A stretch of 64,000 nt of DNA from Sulfitobacter mediterraneus (GCF_016801775.1 NZ_CP069004.1:3100001-3164000), one strand, 5' to 3'; counted from the first letter of the stretch, positions 1-8,874 are shown. The notes: generated by a model not told the origin, from the sequence alone. Numbers and translations: made by a program.

Positions 1-999
1 GGCTGGTACGACTTTGTCGATGGTATTCACAGCGATCTGATGTTGGGCGTGACCGGCGACCGGATGTTGGAGACCGCGGCATCGCTGGCCTTGGTGCTGG
101 TGGCCACGGGCCTTTACATGTGGTGGCCGCGCGATGCGGGATGGCGCAAAGCCTTGGTGCCCAGCTTGTCACGCGGGCGGAGCCTTTGGAAATCTTGGCA
201 TGGTGTTATCGGGATCTGGCTCTCGTTGTTCTTGGTGTTCTTCCTGATCTCCGGTCTGGCTTGGGCTGGAATTTGGGGCGGCAAATTTGTGCAAGCCTGG
301 AGCCAGTTCCCGGCGGAGAAATGGGATGCTGTGCCGTTGTCCGATGACACTCATGCCAATATGAACCACGCCCGCCGGGAAGTGCCTTGGGCGCTTGAGT
401 TGACGCCGATGCCTGCCTCCGGCAGCACAGCAGGTATTGATGGGATCACCGCACCAGCCGTGACGCTGGACAGTGTCGATGCTTTCGCGCGTAAGATCGG
501 CTTTAACGCCCGGTACCAAATGAACCTGCCCAACGGGGATACAGGTGTCTGGACCCTGAGCCGCGATTCAATGAGTACGGACAGCACCGATCCGATGTCT
601 GACCGGACGGTTCACATCGACCAATATACCGGCAAGATCCTCGCTGATGTGCGTTTTGCCGATTATTCGCTGGCGGGCAAGGCGATGGCCGTGGGGATCG
701 CGCTGCACATGGGCACGCTTGGTCTGTGGTCCGTATTGGCGAATACAGCGGTTTGCCTTGCTGTATTGTTCCTTTGTGTCAGCTCGCTTGTGCTGTGGTG
801 GAAACGACGTCCCGTAGGTGCCAGCCGTCTGGCCGCGCCGCCGCTGCCCAAGGAAATGCCATTGTGGCAGGGTGCTGCGCTGGTTGGCATTGGCGTCTCC
901 ATGGCCTTTCCGATGGCGGGCATCGCATTTCTGAGCGTTCTGGCCGTCGACAGCCTGATCCTGTCCCGCCTGCCCGGCTTGCGCAGGGCGCTGACCTAA
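1..999 (+). CDS. PepSY-associated transmembrane protein (5' end outside window)
   Basis: The reading frame is open from base 1, so the N-terminus lies upstream of the window. The visible part has hydrophobic helices near LALVLVATGLYMWW, IWLSLFLVFFLISGLAW, a helix after LHMGTLGLW, and one near the C-terminus. This is the pattern of PepSY-TM (PiuB-like) proteins, which have a few membrane helices separated by periplasmic PepSY modules. The stretch HIDQYTGKILADVRFADYS resembles a PepSY beta-hairpin. Family members are often linked to iron or copper uptake or reductase functions, but nothing visible here fixes the substrate. The fold call is fairly secure; the role is unknown. Confidence 0.8.
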   Translation, partial: GWYDFVDGIHSDLMLGVTGDRMLETAASLALVLVATGLYMWWPRDAGWRKALVPSLSRGRSLWKSWHGVIGIWLSLFLVFFLISGLAWAGIWGGKFVQAWSQFPAEKWDAVPLSDDTHANMNHARREVPWALELTPMPASGSTAGIDGITAPAVTLDSVDAFARKIGFNARYQMNLPNGDTGVWTLSRDSMSTDSTDPMSDRTVHIDQYTGKILADVRFADYSLAGKAMAVGIALHMGTLGLWSVLANTAVCLAVLFLCVSSLVLWWKRRPVGASRLAAPPLPKEMPLWQGAALVGIGVSMAFPMAGIAFLSVLAVDSLILSRLPGLRRALT

Positions 1000-1099
1000 C
1001 TCGAAAACGGGGCAGCCTGGCCAAGGCTTGGGCCGCCCCAACAAGGCGTGACCGGTGGCGCATGCTTGCCGCGTTACCGTGGGTTTTGCCCATGTGGTC

Positions 1100-1128
1100 T
1101 TGACTTCCGGCCCCTCAAACGGTGTAGG
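1100..1128 (+). promoter_or_regulatory. Possible sigma-70 promoter of aspS
   Basis: TTGACT at 1100-1105 is a good -35 hexamer. After a 17-base spacer comes TGTAGG at 1123-1128, a weak -10. It lies about 38 bases before the aspS start codon. Called by eye; the -10 match is poor. Confidence 0.35.
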
Positions 1129-1165
1129 TGCGGCAAAGATTTTCCGCCCACTGAAAGGGACCGTC

Positions 1166-3016
1166 ATGCATGCCTATCGCAGCCATACCTGTGCTGATCT
1201 GAACATTGAAAACAAAGGCGACGCCGTGCGCCTTTCCGGTTGGGTCCACCGTGTCCGCGACCATGGTGGCGTTCTGTTCATTGATCTGCGTGACCACTAT
1301 GGCATGACCCAGGTTCTGTGCGATCCGGACAGCCCGGCCTTTGCCGAGTTGGAGAAGGTCCGTTCTGAATGGTGCATCCGCGTGGATGGTGTGGTGAAGG
1401 CGCGGGACGAAAGCCTGATCAACCCCAAATTGTCCACCGGCGAAATCGAGGTGTACATTCGCGAGGTCGAAGTGCTGGGCGCGGCGGATGAGCTGCCCTT
1501 GATGGTATTTGGCGATCAGGAATATCCCGAAGAAACCCGCCTGCGTTATCGCTATCTCGACTTGCGTCGTGAGAAGATGCAGCAAAATATGATCCTGCGC
1601 TCTGATGTGGTCAGTTCGATCCGTCGCCGCATGTGGGACCAGAAGTTCAAAGAATTCCAAACCCCGATTATCACTGCATCAAGCCCCGAAGGCGCCCGCG
1701 ATTTCCTCGTGCCGTCGCGTCTGCATCCGGGCAAGTTCTACGCTCTGCCACAAGCCCCGCAGCAGTTCAAACAGCTGTTGATGGTGTCCGGCTTTGACAA
1801 GTATTTCCAGATCGCGCCGTGCTTCCGCGACGAAGATCCACGTGCCGATCGTTCGCCCACCGATTTTTACCAGTTGGACCTCGAAATGTCTTTTGTGACC
1901 CAGCAGGATGTATTCGACACCATCCAGCCGGTGATCGCAGGGGTGTTTGAAGAATTCGGCGGTGGCCGCAAGGTCGATGAGACATGGGAACAGATCTCCT
2001 ATAAAGACGCCGCGCTTTGGTATGGCTCTGACAAACCCGACCTGCGCAACCCGATCAAGATGCAGGTCGTGAGCGAGCATTTCGCGGGCTCCGGTTTCGC
2101 GATCTTTGCCAAGCTGCTTGAGCAAGACGGCACCGAGATCCGCGCCATTCCGGCGCCCACGGGCGGCAGCCGCAAGTTCTGTGACCGGATGAACGCCTTT
2201 GCCCAGAAAGAGGGGCTGCCCGGCATGGGCTATATCTTCTGGCGCGAAAAAACCGCCGATGCTGTGGCGCAGGAACTGGGCATCACTGTGAAAGAGGCGC
2301 AGGCCAAGCTCAAATCCGGCGAAGTCGAGGGCGGCATGGAAGCGGCTGGCCCATTGGCCAAGAACATCGGCCCCGAACGCACCGAGGCGATCCGGCAGCA
2401 GCTGGGCCTTGATGTGGGCGACGCGGCGTTCTTCCTGGGCGGCAAGCCAAAAGCCTTTGAAGGTGTTGCGGGCCGCGCCCGGAACGTCATCGGCGAAGAG
2501 CTGGGCCTGACCGACAAAAACCGCTTTGCCTTTGCGTGGATTGTCGATTTCCCGATCTACGAAAAAGACGAAGAGACCGGCAAGATCGATTTTGAACACA
2601 ACCCTTTCTCCATGCCGCAAGGCGGGATGGAAGCGTTGCAGGGCGATCCGCTTGAGGTGCTGGGCTATCAATACGATCTGGCCTGTAACGGTTATGAACT
2701 GGTGTCCGGTGCGATCCGGAACCATCGCCCGGAGATTATGTTCAAGGCCTTTGAAATCGCCGGTTATGGCGAAGAAGAAGTGCGCAAGCGGTTTGGCGGG
2801 ATGGTCAATGCCTTCCAATACGGCGCCCCGCCGCACGGTGGTTGCGCGGCCGGCATTGACCGGATTGTGATGCTGCTGGCGGATGAGCAGAACATCCGCG
2901 AGGTCATCCTCTTCCCGATGAACCAGCGAGCCGAAGATCTGATGATGAACGCGCCATCCGATCCGACATCGGATCAGTTGATGGATCTGGGTCTGCGGGT
3001 CATTCCGCAGGAATAA
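1166..3016 (+). CDS. aspS: Aspartate--tRNA ligase
   Basis: Class II aminoacyl-tRNA synthetase that charges tRNA-Asp in the cytoplasm. The 616-residue product starts with [13 protein letters not shown]. It has an N-terminal OB-fold anticodon-binding domain ([21 protein letters not shown]), the class II motif 2 [10 protein letters not shown] near residue 218, a bacterial GAD-type insertion domain around residues 300-420, and motif 3 [14 protein letters not shown] near residue 560. The open frame extends further upstream, but ATG 1166 has an AAAGGGA ribosome-binding site and matches the family N-terminus. It appears monocistronic, with its own terminator. The sequence read by eye does not show whether it also charges tRNA-Asn. 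Confidence 0.97.
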   Translation: MHAYRSHTCADLNIENKGDAVRLSGWVHRVRDHGGVLFIDLRDHYGMTQVLCDPDSPAFAELEKVRSEWCIRVDGVVKARDESLINPKLSTGEIEVYIREVEVLGAADELPLMVFGDQEYPEETRLRYRYLDLRREKMQQNMILRSDVVSSIRRRMWDQKFKEFQTPIITASSPEGARDFLVPSRLHPGKFYALPQAPQQFKQLLMVSGFDKYFQIAPCFRDEDPRADRSPTDFYQLDLEMSFVTQQDVFDTIQPVIAGVFEEFGGGRKVDETWEQISYKDAALWYGSDKPDLRNPIKMQVVSEHFAGSGFAIFAKLLEQDGTEIRAIPAPTGGSRKFCDRMNAFAQKEGLPGMGYIFWREKTADAVAQELGITVKEAQAKLKSGEVEGGMEAAGPLAKNIGPERTEAIRQQLGLDVGDAAFFLGGKPKAFEGVAGRARNVIGEELGLTDKNRFAFAWIVDFPIYEKDEETGKIDFEHNPFSMPQGGMEALQGDPLEVLGYQYDLACNGYELVSGAIRNHRPEIMFKAFEIAGYGEEEVRKRFGGMVNAFQYGAPPHGGCAAGIDRIVMLLADEQNIREVILFPMNQRAEDLMMNAPSDPTSDQLMDLGLRVIPQE

Positions 3017-3023
3017 TTACAAT

Positions 3024-3054
3024 AAGGGCCGCTGCGATGCGGCCCTTTTCTTTT
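3024..3054 (+). terminator. Intrinsic terminator of aspS
   Basis: AAGGGCCGC at 3024-3032 pairs perfectly with GCGGCCCTT at 3039-3047 across a 6-base loop. It is followed by a T-rich tract (TTCTTTT). It begins 8 bases after the aspS stop codon. Confidence 0.92.
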
Positions 3055-3066
3055 GGCGGTGGTTGA

Positions 3067-3543
3067 TCAGTCTTCCAGACTGTCTTCACGCTTTTTCTCG
3101 ATCAATCCGCGTTCTTCTTTCTTGCGCTCCTCAAAACGCTGGCCGAATGCTTCATTGTGTTCCTCGCCGATGGTCTCTCGGGCGCGGGTGAACACTTCGT
3201 TCTCTTCTTCGTCGATGTGATGCTCATAGTCATGCTTGAGCGTCTTGAACTTGGTGAGCCAACCGGGGGACGACATGTCCATCTCGTTTAGCTCTTCCAT
3301 CAGATCGTCCAGCTGCTGATGCTCGTGTACCGAATGGCGGGCCGAATCCTGCCCCCAGGTTTCCGAGATAAGTTTGGAATAAAATGTCTCTTCCTCTGCG
3401 GCGGCATGTGATTTCACATCACGGTAAAAACTGTCCCATGCTTCACGGCGTTCCGCAGTATCGCCGCTGGTCTGTTCCAAAGCATTCAGCAGGTCGCGGT
3501 GCGCGTCATGGTCGGATTTGATGGCGTCATAAATCGATGGCAT
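3067..3543 (-). CDS. Hemerythrin-like (HHE) domain protein
   Basis: 158-residue soluble helical protein. The His/Glu-rich pattern fits an HHE cation-binding four-helix bundle: SDHDAHRDLL near residue 10, HAAAEEETFY near residue 46, HSVHEHQQLDDLMEEL in the middle and HDYEHHIDEEENEVF near residue 105. These could ligate a non-haem di-iron centre. The C-terminal tail is highly charged (EERKKEERGLIEKKRED). The start ATG 3543 was chosen because AAAGGG precedes it and because it aligns with family N-termini. Such proteins bind oxygen or handle iron, nitrosative or oxidative stress. A possible ECF-type promoter lies upstream. It faces the DUF1800 gene divergently. Confidence 0.88.
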   Translation of the reverse strand: MPSIYDAIKSDHDAHRDLLNALEQTSGDTAERREAWDSFYRDVKSHAAAEEETFYSKLISETWGQDSARHSVHEHQQLDDLMEELNEMDMSSPGWLTKFKTLKHDYEHHIDEEENEVFTRARETIGEEHNEAFGQRFEERKKEERGLIEKKREDSLED

Positions 3544-3571
3544 TTTGATCCCTTTCTGTGTCTGCCATAAC

Positions 3572-3596
3572 AACGCCTGTCTCGCACCCCGGTTCC
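3572..3596 (-). promoter_or_regulatory. Possible ECF sigma-type promoter of the hemerythrin gene
   Basis: On the minus strand GGAAC (3596-3592) is followed by 16 bases and then CGTT (3575-3572), about 28 bases upstream of the hemerythrin start codon. GGAAC-N16/17-CGTT is the known consensus for the alphaproteobacterial EcfG general stress sigma factor. Many Rhodobacterales are reported to lack a full EcfG/PhyR system, so the factor using this site is uncertain. Confidence 0.4.
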
Positions 3597-3681
3597 CCTC
3601 ACCGGCCAGCCAAAACAATTAGAGAAAAATAAATCCTCAATCCGCTATACTTGAATGGCTGTAGTTAAAGGATTGGATCCC

Positions 3682-5064
3682 GTGCCCTTCACTCCCGAAT
3701 TGGCGGAACGGCGGTTTGGCTATGGGCTGTCCCCTCAAATCGCGGCGCCGCCCTCTGTGGCGGATATGCTCACCGGCCTGCGCGGGCCGGATGTTATGGC
3801 ACAGACCTATCCGATCCCCGGTTTCAGGTACATTCAGGACCAAATTGTCCTTGTCAGCCGGTTTTCTAAATTCGCCCGCAAGAACCCCCAAACCGAGGCG
3901 GGAGCGGCGGCCGGGGAAAAAGCCAAGACTGCGCGTCGCGCTCTGTTTCATGACCGCCAGCGTTGGGTGGTTTCGACCCTGCAAAGGCGCATCGACACAC
4001 CACATGCCTTTCGGGAACGGCTGATTGCCTTTTGGGCCGATCATTTCACCGCCCGGGGCAAAAGCGGGTTGCTGCGGGCAGCGGCGCCCGCCTATGCCGA
4101 GGAGGCCGTCCGCCCCCATATAGGCGGCAGATTTGCCGATCTATTGTTCGCCTGCGTCACCCATCCGCTGATGCTGCATTATCTGGATCAAAACACCTCT
4201 GCCGGTCCAAACAGCCGGGCGGCGCGGCGGCCGGACAGACGGCGCGGGTTGAACGAAAACCTCGCGCGGGAGGTGCTGGAGCTGCACACATTGGGGGTGG
4301 CCGGCCCCTATAATCAGTCCGATGTGCGTGAATTCGCCAAACTGCTGACCGGGCTGGCGGGCACACGCGACCACAGCTTCAAGTTCCGCCGCAACATGGC
4401 AGAACCGGGGGCGGAGACTGTTCTGGGCCGCACCTATGGCGGTGCTCCGGGGCTTGCACCAATCCGTGCTGTGCTGTTTGATCTTGCGCTACATCCGGCC
4501 ACTGCCGCGCATATCGCGCGCAAATTGGCGGTACATTTTGTCTCTGATCAACCCGCGCCGGATCTGATCCGCGATCTTGAAGAAACCTACCTCAGCGGAG
4601 GCGGTGATCTCATGCAATGCTACGAAACTTTGCTGCACCATCCTGCGTCGTGGACCAACGACGCGCCAAACATTCGGCCACCGGATGAGTTTGTCAGCGC
4701 CGCGTTACGCGCCTTGGCGGTGGCACCCGAGATGATGCAGTCTTTAATACCCGCCCAGATCAAGCGACTTATGACCACGCCAATGCGGTTGATGGGGCAG
4801 CCGTGGCACCAGCCGGCAAGTCCGGACGGCTGGCCGGAGGATGATAGCGCGTGGATCACACCACAGGGTATGGCGGCGCGGTTGGAGTGGGCGGTGAACA
4901 CTCCGGCGCGGCTGCGGCCCGATCTACCCGATCCCCGCGAGTTCGTGCAGGATGTTTTGGGACCGATCCCGCCCGCGGATGTGGTGTTTGCCGCGCGCGC
5001 CGCGGAAACCCGCGCAGATGCAGTTGGTCTGGTACTCTGCGCCCCGGCATTTCAGAGGCGGTGA
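3682..5064 (+). CDS. DUF1800 domain protein
   Basis: 460-residue product starting at GTG 3682 (PFTPELAERRFGYGLSP), which has an AAAGGAT ribosome-binding site about 9 bases upstream. An in-frame ATG at 3655 lacks one. The FGYG start, the RERLIAFWADHFT segment near residue 115 and the ENLAREVLELHTLGV segment near residue 195 are hallmarks of DUF1800. These proteins are almost always encoded beside a DUF1501 protein, as here, only four bases before it. The biochemical function is unknown; links to export or polysaccharide-related processes have been suggested. No signal peptide is visible, so any export may depend on the Tat signal of its partner. Confidence 0.92.
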   Translation: MPFTPELAERRFGYGLSPQIAAPPSVADMLTGLRGPDVMAQTYPIPGFRYIQDQIVLVSRFSKFARKNPQTEAGAAAGEKAKTARRALFHDRQRWVVSTLQRRIDTPHAFRERLIAFWADHFTARGKSGLLRAAAPAYAEEAVRPHIGGRFADLLFACVTHPLMLHYLDQNTSAGPNSRAARRPDRRRGLNENLAREVLELHTLGVAGPYNQSDVREFAKLLTGLAGTRDHSFKFRRNMAEPGAETVLGRTYGGAPGLAPIRAVLFDLALHPATAAHIARKLAVHFVSDQPAPDLIRDLEETYLSGGGDLMQCYETLLHHPASWTNDAPNIRPPDEFVSAALRALAVAPEMMQSLIPAQIKRLMTTPMRLMGQPWHQPASPDGWPEDDSAWITPQGMAARLEWAVNTPARLRPDLPDPREFVQDVLGPIPPADVVFAARAAETRADAVGLVLCAPAFQRR

Positions 5065-5068
5065 TCTG

Positions 5069-6244
5069 ATGAACCATGCACCCCTTACCCGCAGACAAAT
5101 GTTGGCCCGCAGCGGTTGGATCGGCTGTTCACTGGCGGCCAGTCCGCTTTGGACCCCGCTTAGTCTGGCCAATGCCCCGTGGCAGGGGCGCTTGGTGGTG
5201 ATCATCCTGCGCGGCGGTATGGACGGGCTGGATGTCGTGCGGCCCACCGGCGATCCGGCCTTTGCCGCGCTACGCCCGACTTTGGCCAAGGGCGATGCCC
5301 CGCTGGACCTGGACGGGTACTTTGCGATGCACCCCGCGTTGAAGGATCTCATGCCGCTTTGGCACCGCGAAGAATTGGGGTTTGTACACGCGGTTTCCAC
5401 CCCATACCGAGACAAGCGCAGCCACTTTGATGGACAGGATTTGCTTGAGGCCGGCACTCAGGATCTGGGCGGGGCAGGGCGTGACGGCTGGCTGAACCGA
5501 TTGATGCAGCATCTGCCGCAGATCGAGGCCGAGACAGCATATGGCATCGGGCAAGGCACCTTGAACCTGTTGGCCGGGACAGCGCCGGTGGCCAATTGGA
5601 CGCCCGAAGCGGCGCTGGACCTGAGCCCACAGGTGCTGCGTCTGGCCGAACAGATCATGCAAAGCGACCCGCAAATGCATGCGGCCCTGATAGAGGCTCA
5701 AATGCTCTCGGATGGTCGGCCCGGGGCAGTATCAACCAAAAAGGGGCCAGCACATATCCAGGTCGCCCGATTTGCGGCGGACCGGCTGCGCGGCCCGGCT
5801 CGCATCGCCGCGTTTTCACTCAATGGCTGGGACACCCACCGTGCCCAAGCCCGTATGCTGCCGCGCAGCTTAGGACAATTGTCGGATGTTATCACCACTT
5901 TGAAACAAGACCTTGGCGCGGCGATCTGGTCTCAAACCGCAGTGGTCGCGCTCACGGAATTTGGCCGGACCGCCCGCGAAAACGGCACTGGTGGCACGGA
6001 TCATGGAACAGCAGGTCTGATGATGATGGCGGGCGGGGCTATTCGCGGCGGACGGGTGTTCGGGCGCTGGCCGGGGCTGGGGGAACAGGCGCTGTATCAG
6101 GGGCGCGATCTGATGCCGACGGATGACGTGCGGGCGCCCGTGGCCTGGATCATGCGCGGCATGACTGGCCTGCCGATATCAACCTTGCAAGATAAGGTGT
6201 TCCCCGGCCTCGAAATGGGGGCAGATCCGAAGGTGGTGCGATAA
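5069..6244 (+). CDS. DUF1501 domain protein, Tat-exported
   Basis: 391 residues. The N-terminus NHAPLTRRQMLARSGW followed by a hydrophobic Ala/Leu stretch is a twin-arginine signal peptide. The mature part (LVVIILRGGMDGLDVVRP, then FSLNGWDTH near residue 250 and TEFGRTARENGTGGTDHGTAG near residue 300) matches DUF1501, which belongs to the alkaline-phosphatase/sulfatase-like fold. The conserved Asp and His residues could bind metal. It starts four bases after the DUF1800 stop, so the two are surely co-transcribed. The substrate is unknown. Confidence 0.92.
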   Translation: MNHAPLTRRQMLARSGWIGCSLAASPLWTPLSLANAPWQGRLVVIILRGGMDGLDVVRPTGDPAFAALRPTLAKGDAPLDLDGYFAMHPALKDLMPLWHREELGFVHAVSTPYRDKRSHFDGQDLLEAGTQDLGGAGRDGWLNRLMQHLPQIEAETAYGIGQGTLNLLAGTAPVANWTPEAALDLSPQVLRLAEQIMQSDPQMHAALIEAQMLSDGRPGAVSTKKGPAHIQVARFAADRLRGPARIAAFSLNGWDTHRAQARMLPRSLGQLSDVITTLKQDLGAAIWSQTAVVALTEFGRTARENGTGGTDHGTAGLMMMAGGAIRGGRVFGRWPGLGEQALYQGRDLMPTDDVRAPVAWIMRGMTGLPISTLQDKVFPGLEMGADPKVVR

Positions 6245-6253
6245 GGCTGGCCG

Positions 6254-6436
6254 TCAAAACAGATTTGAGCGGCCGACGTAGCTGCCCAATTGGCCAACCA
6301 GCCCATGCTCGCCCTCGCGCACCGAGGCGATAATCACCACCGCCAAACCCAGCACACCGGCTGTGAACACGATCCAGTCAAAACTGACCAGATTTTCCAG
6401 TTCACGGCGATCTTGCTTGTCGGTTCTGTCTGTCAT
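6254..6436 (-). CDS. Small single-span membrane protein, hypothetical
   Basis: 60 residues from ATG 6436, preceded by GAGGATCCC as ribosome-binding site. The first 20 residues are charged (TDRTDKQDRRELENL). They are followed by one hydrophobic helix (FDWIVFTAGVLGLAVVIIASV) and a short tail. It lies convergent with the DUF1501 gene. Similar short one-helix proteins are common in Rhodobacterales, but I recognise no named family. The strong ribosome-binding site and coherent topology support a real gene. Confidence 0.65.
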   Translation of the reverse strand: MTDRTDKQDRRELENLVSFDWIVFTAGVLGLAVVIIASVREGEHGLVGQLGSYVGRSNLF

Positions 6437-6589
6437 GGGATCCTCATTGAAGAGCAGCGGCACAAGGACAGCATCACATCGCAATATGGCCAGATTATGC
6501 ACCGCTTATGCTGCTTTTGCGACGATTGGGGCCATCTGTCACCGCGTTATGGGCTTGGCCTTGGACGGGACTGCGCCTAACCTGCCGGC

Positions 6590-7315
6590 ATGAGTGACCC
6601 AATACATACCGACACAATCCTTGGCACACCGGTTCCGAACTGGACAGTGCCGCCGCGCCCGGATGGCGCGGTTCTGAAAGGCCGATATGCCGAATTGGCC
6701 CCGCTGTCGGCAGAGGCTCATGCGGCCCTGCTCTTTCGCGCCTATCAAGGTCAGGATCACGTTTGGGATTATATGCCTTACGGTCCGTTTTCCTCGGCGT
6801 CACAATACCATCGCTGGGTGCGGGATCATGCAGGTCAGCCCGATCCGTTTTTCTACGCGATCCGCAACCTTGAAAGCGGTGCATGGGAAGGGGTGGCGAG
6901 TTTTCTGCGGGTCGCGCCGGAGATGGGCAGTATCGAAGTCGGGCATATCAACTACAGTCCCGCGTTGCAGCGTACGCGCGCTGCAACCGAAACGATGTAT
7001 CTGATGATGAAATGGGCCTTTGAGGCCGGATACCGGCGCTACGAGTGGAAATGCAATGCGCTTAATCTTGGATCGCGCCGCGCTGCACAACGGCTGGGCT
7101 TCAGCTACGAAGGGGTGTTTCGTCAAGCCGCCGTCATCAAGGGCCGCAATCGCGACACCGCGTGGTTTGCTGCAATCGACAGCGAATGGCCCGCCTTGAA
7201 AGAAGCCTTTGAGGCATGGTTGTCCCCCGCCAACTTTGACAGCGCCGGACAGCAGTTGGAGCGTCTTGGCGATCTGACGGGTCTTGTGCGCACGGCCTCT
7301 GATCCGACCCTTTGA
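6590..7315 (+). CDS. GNAT family N-acetyltransferase (RimJ/RimL type)
   Basis: 241-residue cytoplasmic protein. The central and C-terminal parts carry the GNAT fold: VASFLRVAPEMGSIEVGHINYSP (beta4-beta5 region), and YEWKCNALNLGSRRAAQRLGFSYEGVFRQAAVIKGRNRDTAWFA cut across the acetyl-CoA-binding C-terminal half. The RAAQRLGF segment near residue 165 is typical of RimL-like enzymes that acetylate protein N-termini or small amines. The real substrate cannot be told. It stands alone, convergent with the response-regulator gene. Confidence 0.88.
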   Translation: MSDPIHTDTILGTPVPNWTVPPRPDGAVLKGRYAELAPLSAEAHAALLFRAYQGQDHVWDYMPYGPFSSASQYHRWVRDHAGQPDPFFYAIRNLESGAWEGVASFLRVAPEMGSIEVGHINYSPALQRTRAATETMYLMMKWAFEAGYRRYEWKCNALNLGSRRAAQRLGFSYEGVFRQAAVIKGRNRDTAWFAAIDSEWPALKEAFEAWLSPANFDSAGQQLERLGDLTGLVRTASDPTL

Positions 7316-7322
7316 CCTGACC

Positions 7323-8042
7323 CTAGATCGCGACCCGGTCTGCCAGCCGCGATTGGATCAGACCGGCAATTCGTGCGGTGTCTGAGGCCGCCGCATGACC
7401 CAGTGCCCGCTGGCGGGCCAGCATTTTGGCCGCATCGGCCAAACCATCGTCGCCTGCGGCATGCGCGACACCCTCCAAAAATTGCGCGACATAATCCAGT
7501 GTGTGATCGGTTGGGGCGTCCTCAAGAATGTCGGCGACATGGGCGATATCATCGCGGTAGGCAATCCTGTCCGGTTCAACTGTGGTCGGATCAATGCGCC
7601 GTGGCCCTTTTGGGCGCTGCTCGGGCGGCAAGAGAGACAGGACTTTTTCCTGAAACGGGGCCAGCGCCACAATGGGTTTCGACATGAACCCATGCGCACC
7701 CTTGGACAGTGCCGCCTTTTCCAGATCGGGATCGCCCGACATTGCCAAGATACCGACAATCGCAGGTTGGCCATGGGAAAGTTCTTCAATCAGGTCCAAT
7801 CCACTGCCATCGGGCAGGCCCAGATCAATGATAATGACGGACGGACGGTACACCCGCAGATGCCGCCGGGCAGAGCGTAGGCAATCCGCCCGTCTGATCC
7901 GCGCCCCGGACCGCAAACACAACAGGCGCAATGCCTCACAGGCAAAGCGGCTGTCCTCCACCACAAGGACAGTCAGCCCCAGCAGTGGCCGCGCCGCCGT
8001 GGGCGCGGGGATCGTCGCGGTAAACGGGTCCGTGGTATCCAT
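7323..8042 (-). CDS. Orphan response regulator (receiver domain plus unassigned C-terminal region)
   Basis: 239 residues. Residues about 20-140 form a CheY-like receiver: VVEDS gives the acidic pocket, IIIDLGLPDGSG contains the phospho-acceptor Asp near residue 73, AMSGD gives the conserved Ser, and MSKPI gives the conserved Lys. The rest (about 100 residues) is helical and has no DNA-binding or enzymatic motif I recognise. It may be a protein-interaction module. No histidine kinase is adjacent, so it is an orphan. A near-match to a CtrA binding site lies upstream. Confidence 0.85.
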   Translation of the reverse strand: MDTTDPFTATIPAPTAARPLLGLTVLVVEDSRFACEALRLLCLRSGARIRRADCLRSARRHLRVYRPSVIIIDLGLPDGSGLDLIEELSHGQPAIVGILAMSGDPDLEKAALSKGAHGFMSKPIVALAPFQEKVLSLLPPEQRPKGPRRIDPTTVEPDRIAYRDDIAHVADILEDAPTDHTLDYVAQFLEGVAHAAGDDGLADAAKMLARQRALGHAAASDTARIAGLIQSRLADRVAI

Positions 8043-8089
8043 TCAGGCCTCCAACATGATTTGATAGGGCTATGGTTACGCACCGTTGG

Positions 8090-8105
8090 CTAACGGCAGG
8101 TTAAC
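8090..8105. promoter_or_regulatory. CtrA-like motif between response regulator and mce
   Basis: CTAA-N7-TTAAC differs by one base from the CtrA consensus TTAA-N7-TTAAC. It sits in the 130-base divergent gap. One mismatch in a short motif makes this a weak call. Confidence 0.25.
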
Positions 8106-8113
8106 GTGACGCA

Positions 8114-8142
8114 TTGCTCTTGCTCCCGCCAAAGACGATAAG
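8114..8142 (+). promoter_or_regulatory. Probable promoter of mce
   Basis: TTGCTC (8114-8119), 17 bases, then GATAAG (8137-8142), about 30 bases upstream of the chosen mce start. Called by eye. Confidence 0.4.
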
Positions 8143-8172
8143 ACCGCAACTCAAATGACGAAGGATCAAAAG

Positions 8173-8577
8173 ATGATTGGACGCCTGAACCACGTTGCCA
8201 TAGCCGTTCCGGATCTGGAGGCTGCGGCCGATCAATATCGCAACGCTTTGGGGGCCAATGTCGGCGCCCCGCAAGATGAGCCGGATCACGGCGTAACCGT
8301 GATTTTTATTGAGCTGCCAAACACCAAGATTGAATTGCTGTATCCTTTGGGTGAAAACAGCCCGATCCAGGGCTTTCTGGACAAGAACCCATCAGGTGGC
8401 ATTCACCACATCTGCTATGAAGTCGATGATATCATCGCCGCCCGCGATCACTTGAAATCCACCGGCGCACGTGTCCTTGGCACGGGAGAGCCAAAAATCG
8501 GCGCCCATGGCAAACCGGTGATCTTCTTGCATCCCAAGGATTTCAACGGCGCCCTGGTCGAGCTGGAGCAGGTTTAG
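8173..8577 (+). CDS. mce: Methylmalonyl-CoA epimerase
   Basis: 134-residue vicinal-oxygen-chelate protein that interconverts (2R)- and (2S)-methylmalonyl-CoA in propionyl-CoA and ethylmalonyl-CoA metabolism. Start ATG 8173 (IGRLNHVAIAVPDLEAA) follows AAGGA by 8 bases; an ATG six codons upstream lacks a site. The metal-binding residues fit the family: His in LNHVAIAV, the Gln/Glu region, His in GGIHHICYEVDD and Glu in LVELEQV. The DUF1467 gene follows three bases after its stop, a pairing I know from alphaproteobacteria. Confidence 0.93.
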   Translation: MIGRLNHVAIAVPDLEAAADQYRNALGANVGAPQDEPDHGVTVIFIELPNTKIELLYPLGENSPIQGFLDKNPSGGIHHICYEVDDIIAARDHLKSTGARVLGTGEPKIGAHGKPVIFLHPKDFNGALVELEQV

Positions 8578-8580
8578 GCC

Positions 8581-8874
8581 ATGGGTATTACATCCGGCCT
8601 TGTCCTCTTTGCGGTGATCTGGGCGATGACCTTTCTTATCGCCCTGCCGATCCGCGTGCAGACCCAAGGTGATCTGAACGACGTTGTGCCGGGCACCCAT
8701 GCGGGTGCGCCGGAGCATCATCACCTGCGCAAAAAGGCGTTTTGGACCACGCTGGTCGCCGCAGTGATCTGGGCGATTGTGGCCACCATCATTCTGTCCG
8801 AATGGATCAGTGTCGCCGACGTCGAAAGCTGGTTCAGGGCTGGCGCATGGAGAGACGGTGATACAGATGGGTAA
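8581..8874 (+). CDS. DUF1467 family membrane protein
   Basis: 97 residues with two hydrophobic helices (GLVLFAVIWAMTFLIALPI and FWTTLVAAVIWAIVATIIL) separated by a polar loop rich in Gly and His (THAGAPEHHHLRKK). This matches DUF1467, typically encoded directly after mce in alphaproteobacteria, as here. Function unknown. The 3' end overlaps the convergent EI24 gene by about 41 bases. Confidence 0.88.
   Translation: MGITSGLVLFAVIWAMTFLIALPIRVQTQGDLNDVVPGTHAGAPEHHHLRKKAFWTTLVAAVIWAIVATIILSEWISVADVESWFRAGAWRDGDTDG

Noticed and set aside
1679..2836. 385-codon frame antisense to aspS
   Set aside because: Shadow of a certain gene with all synthetase motifs on the plus strand.
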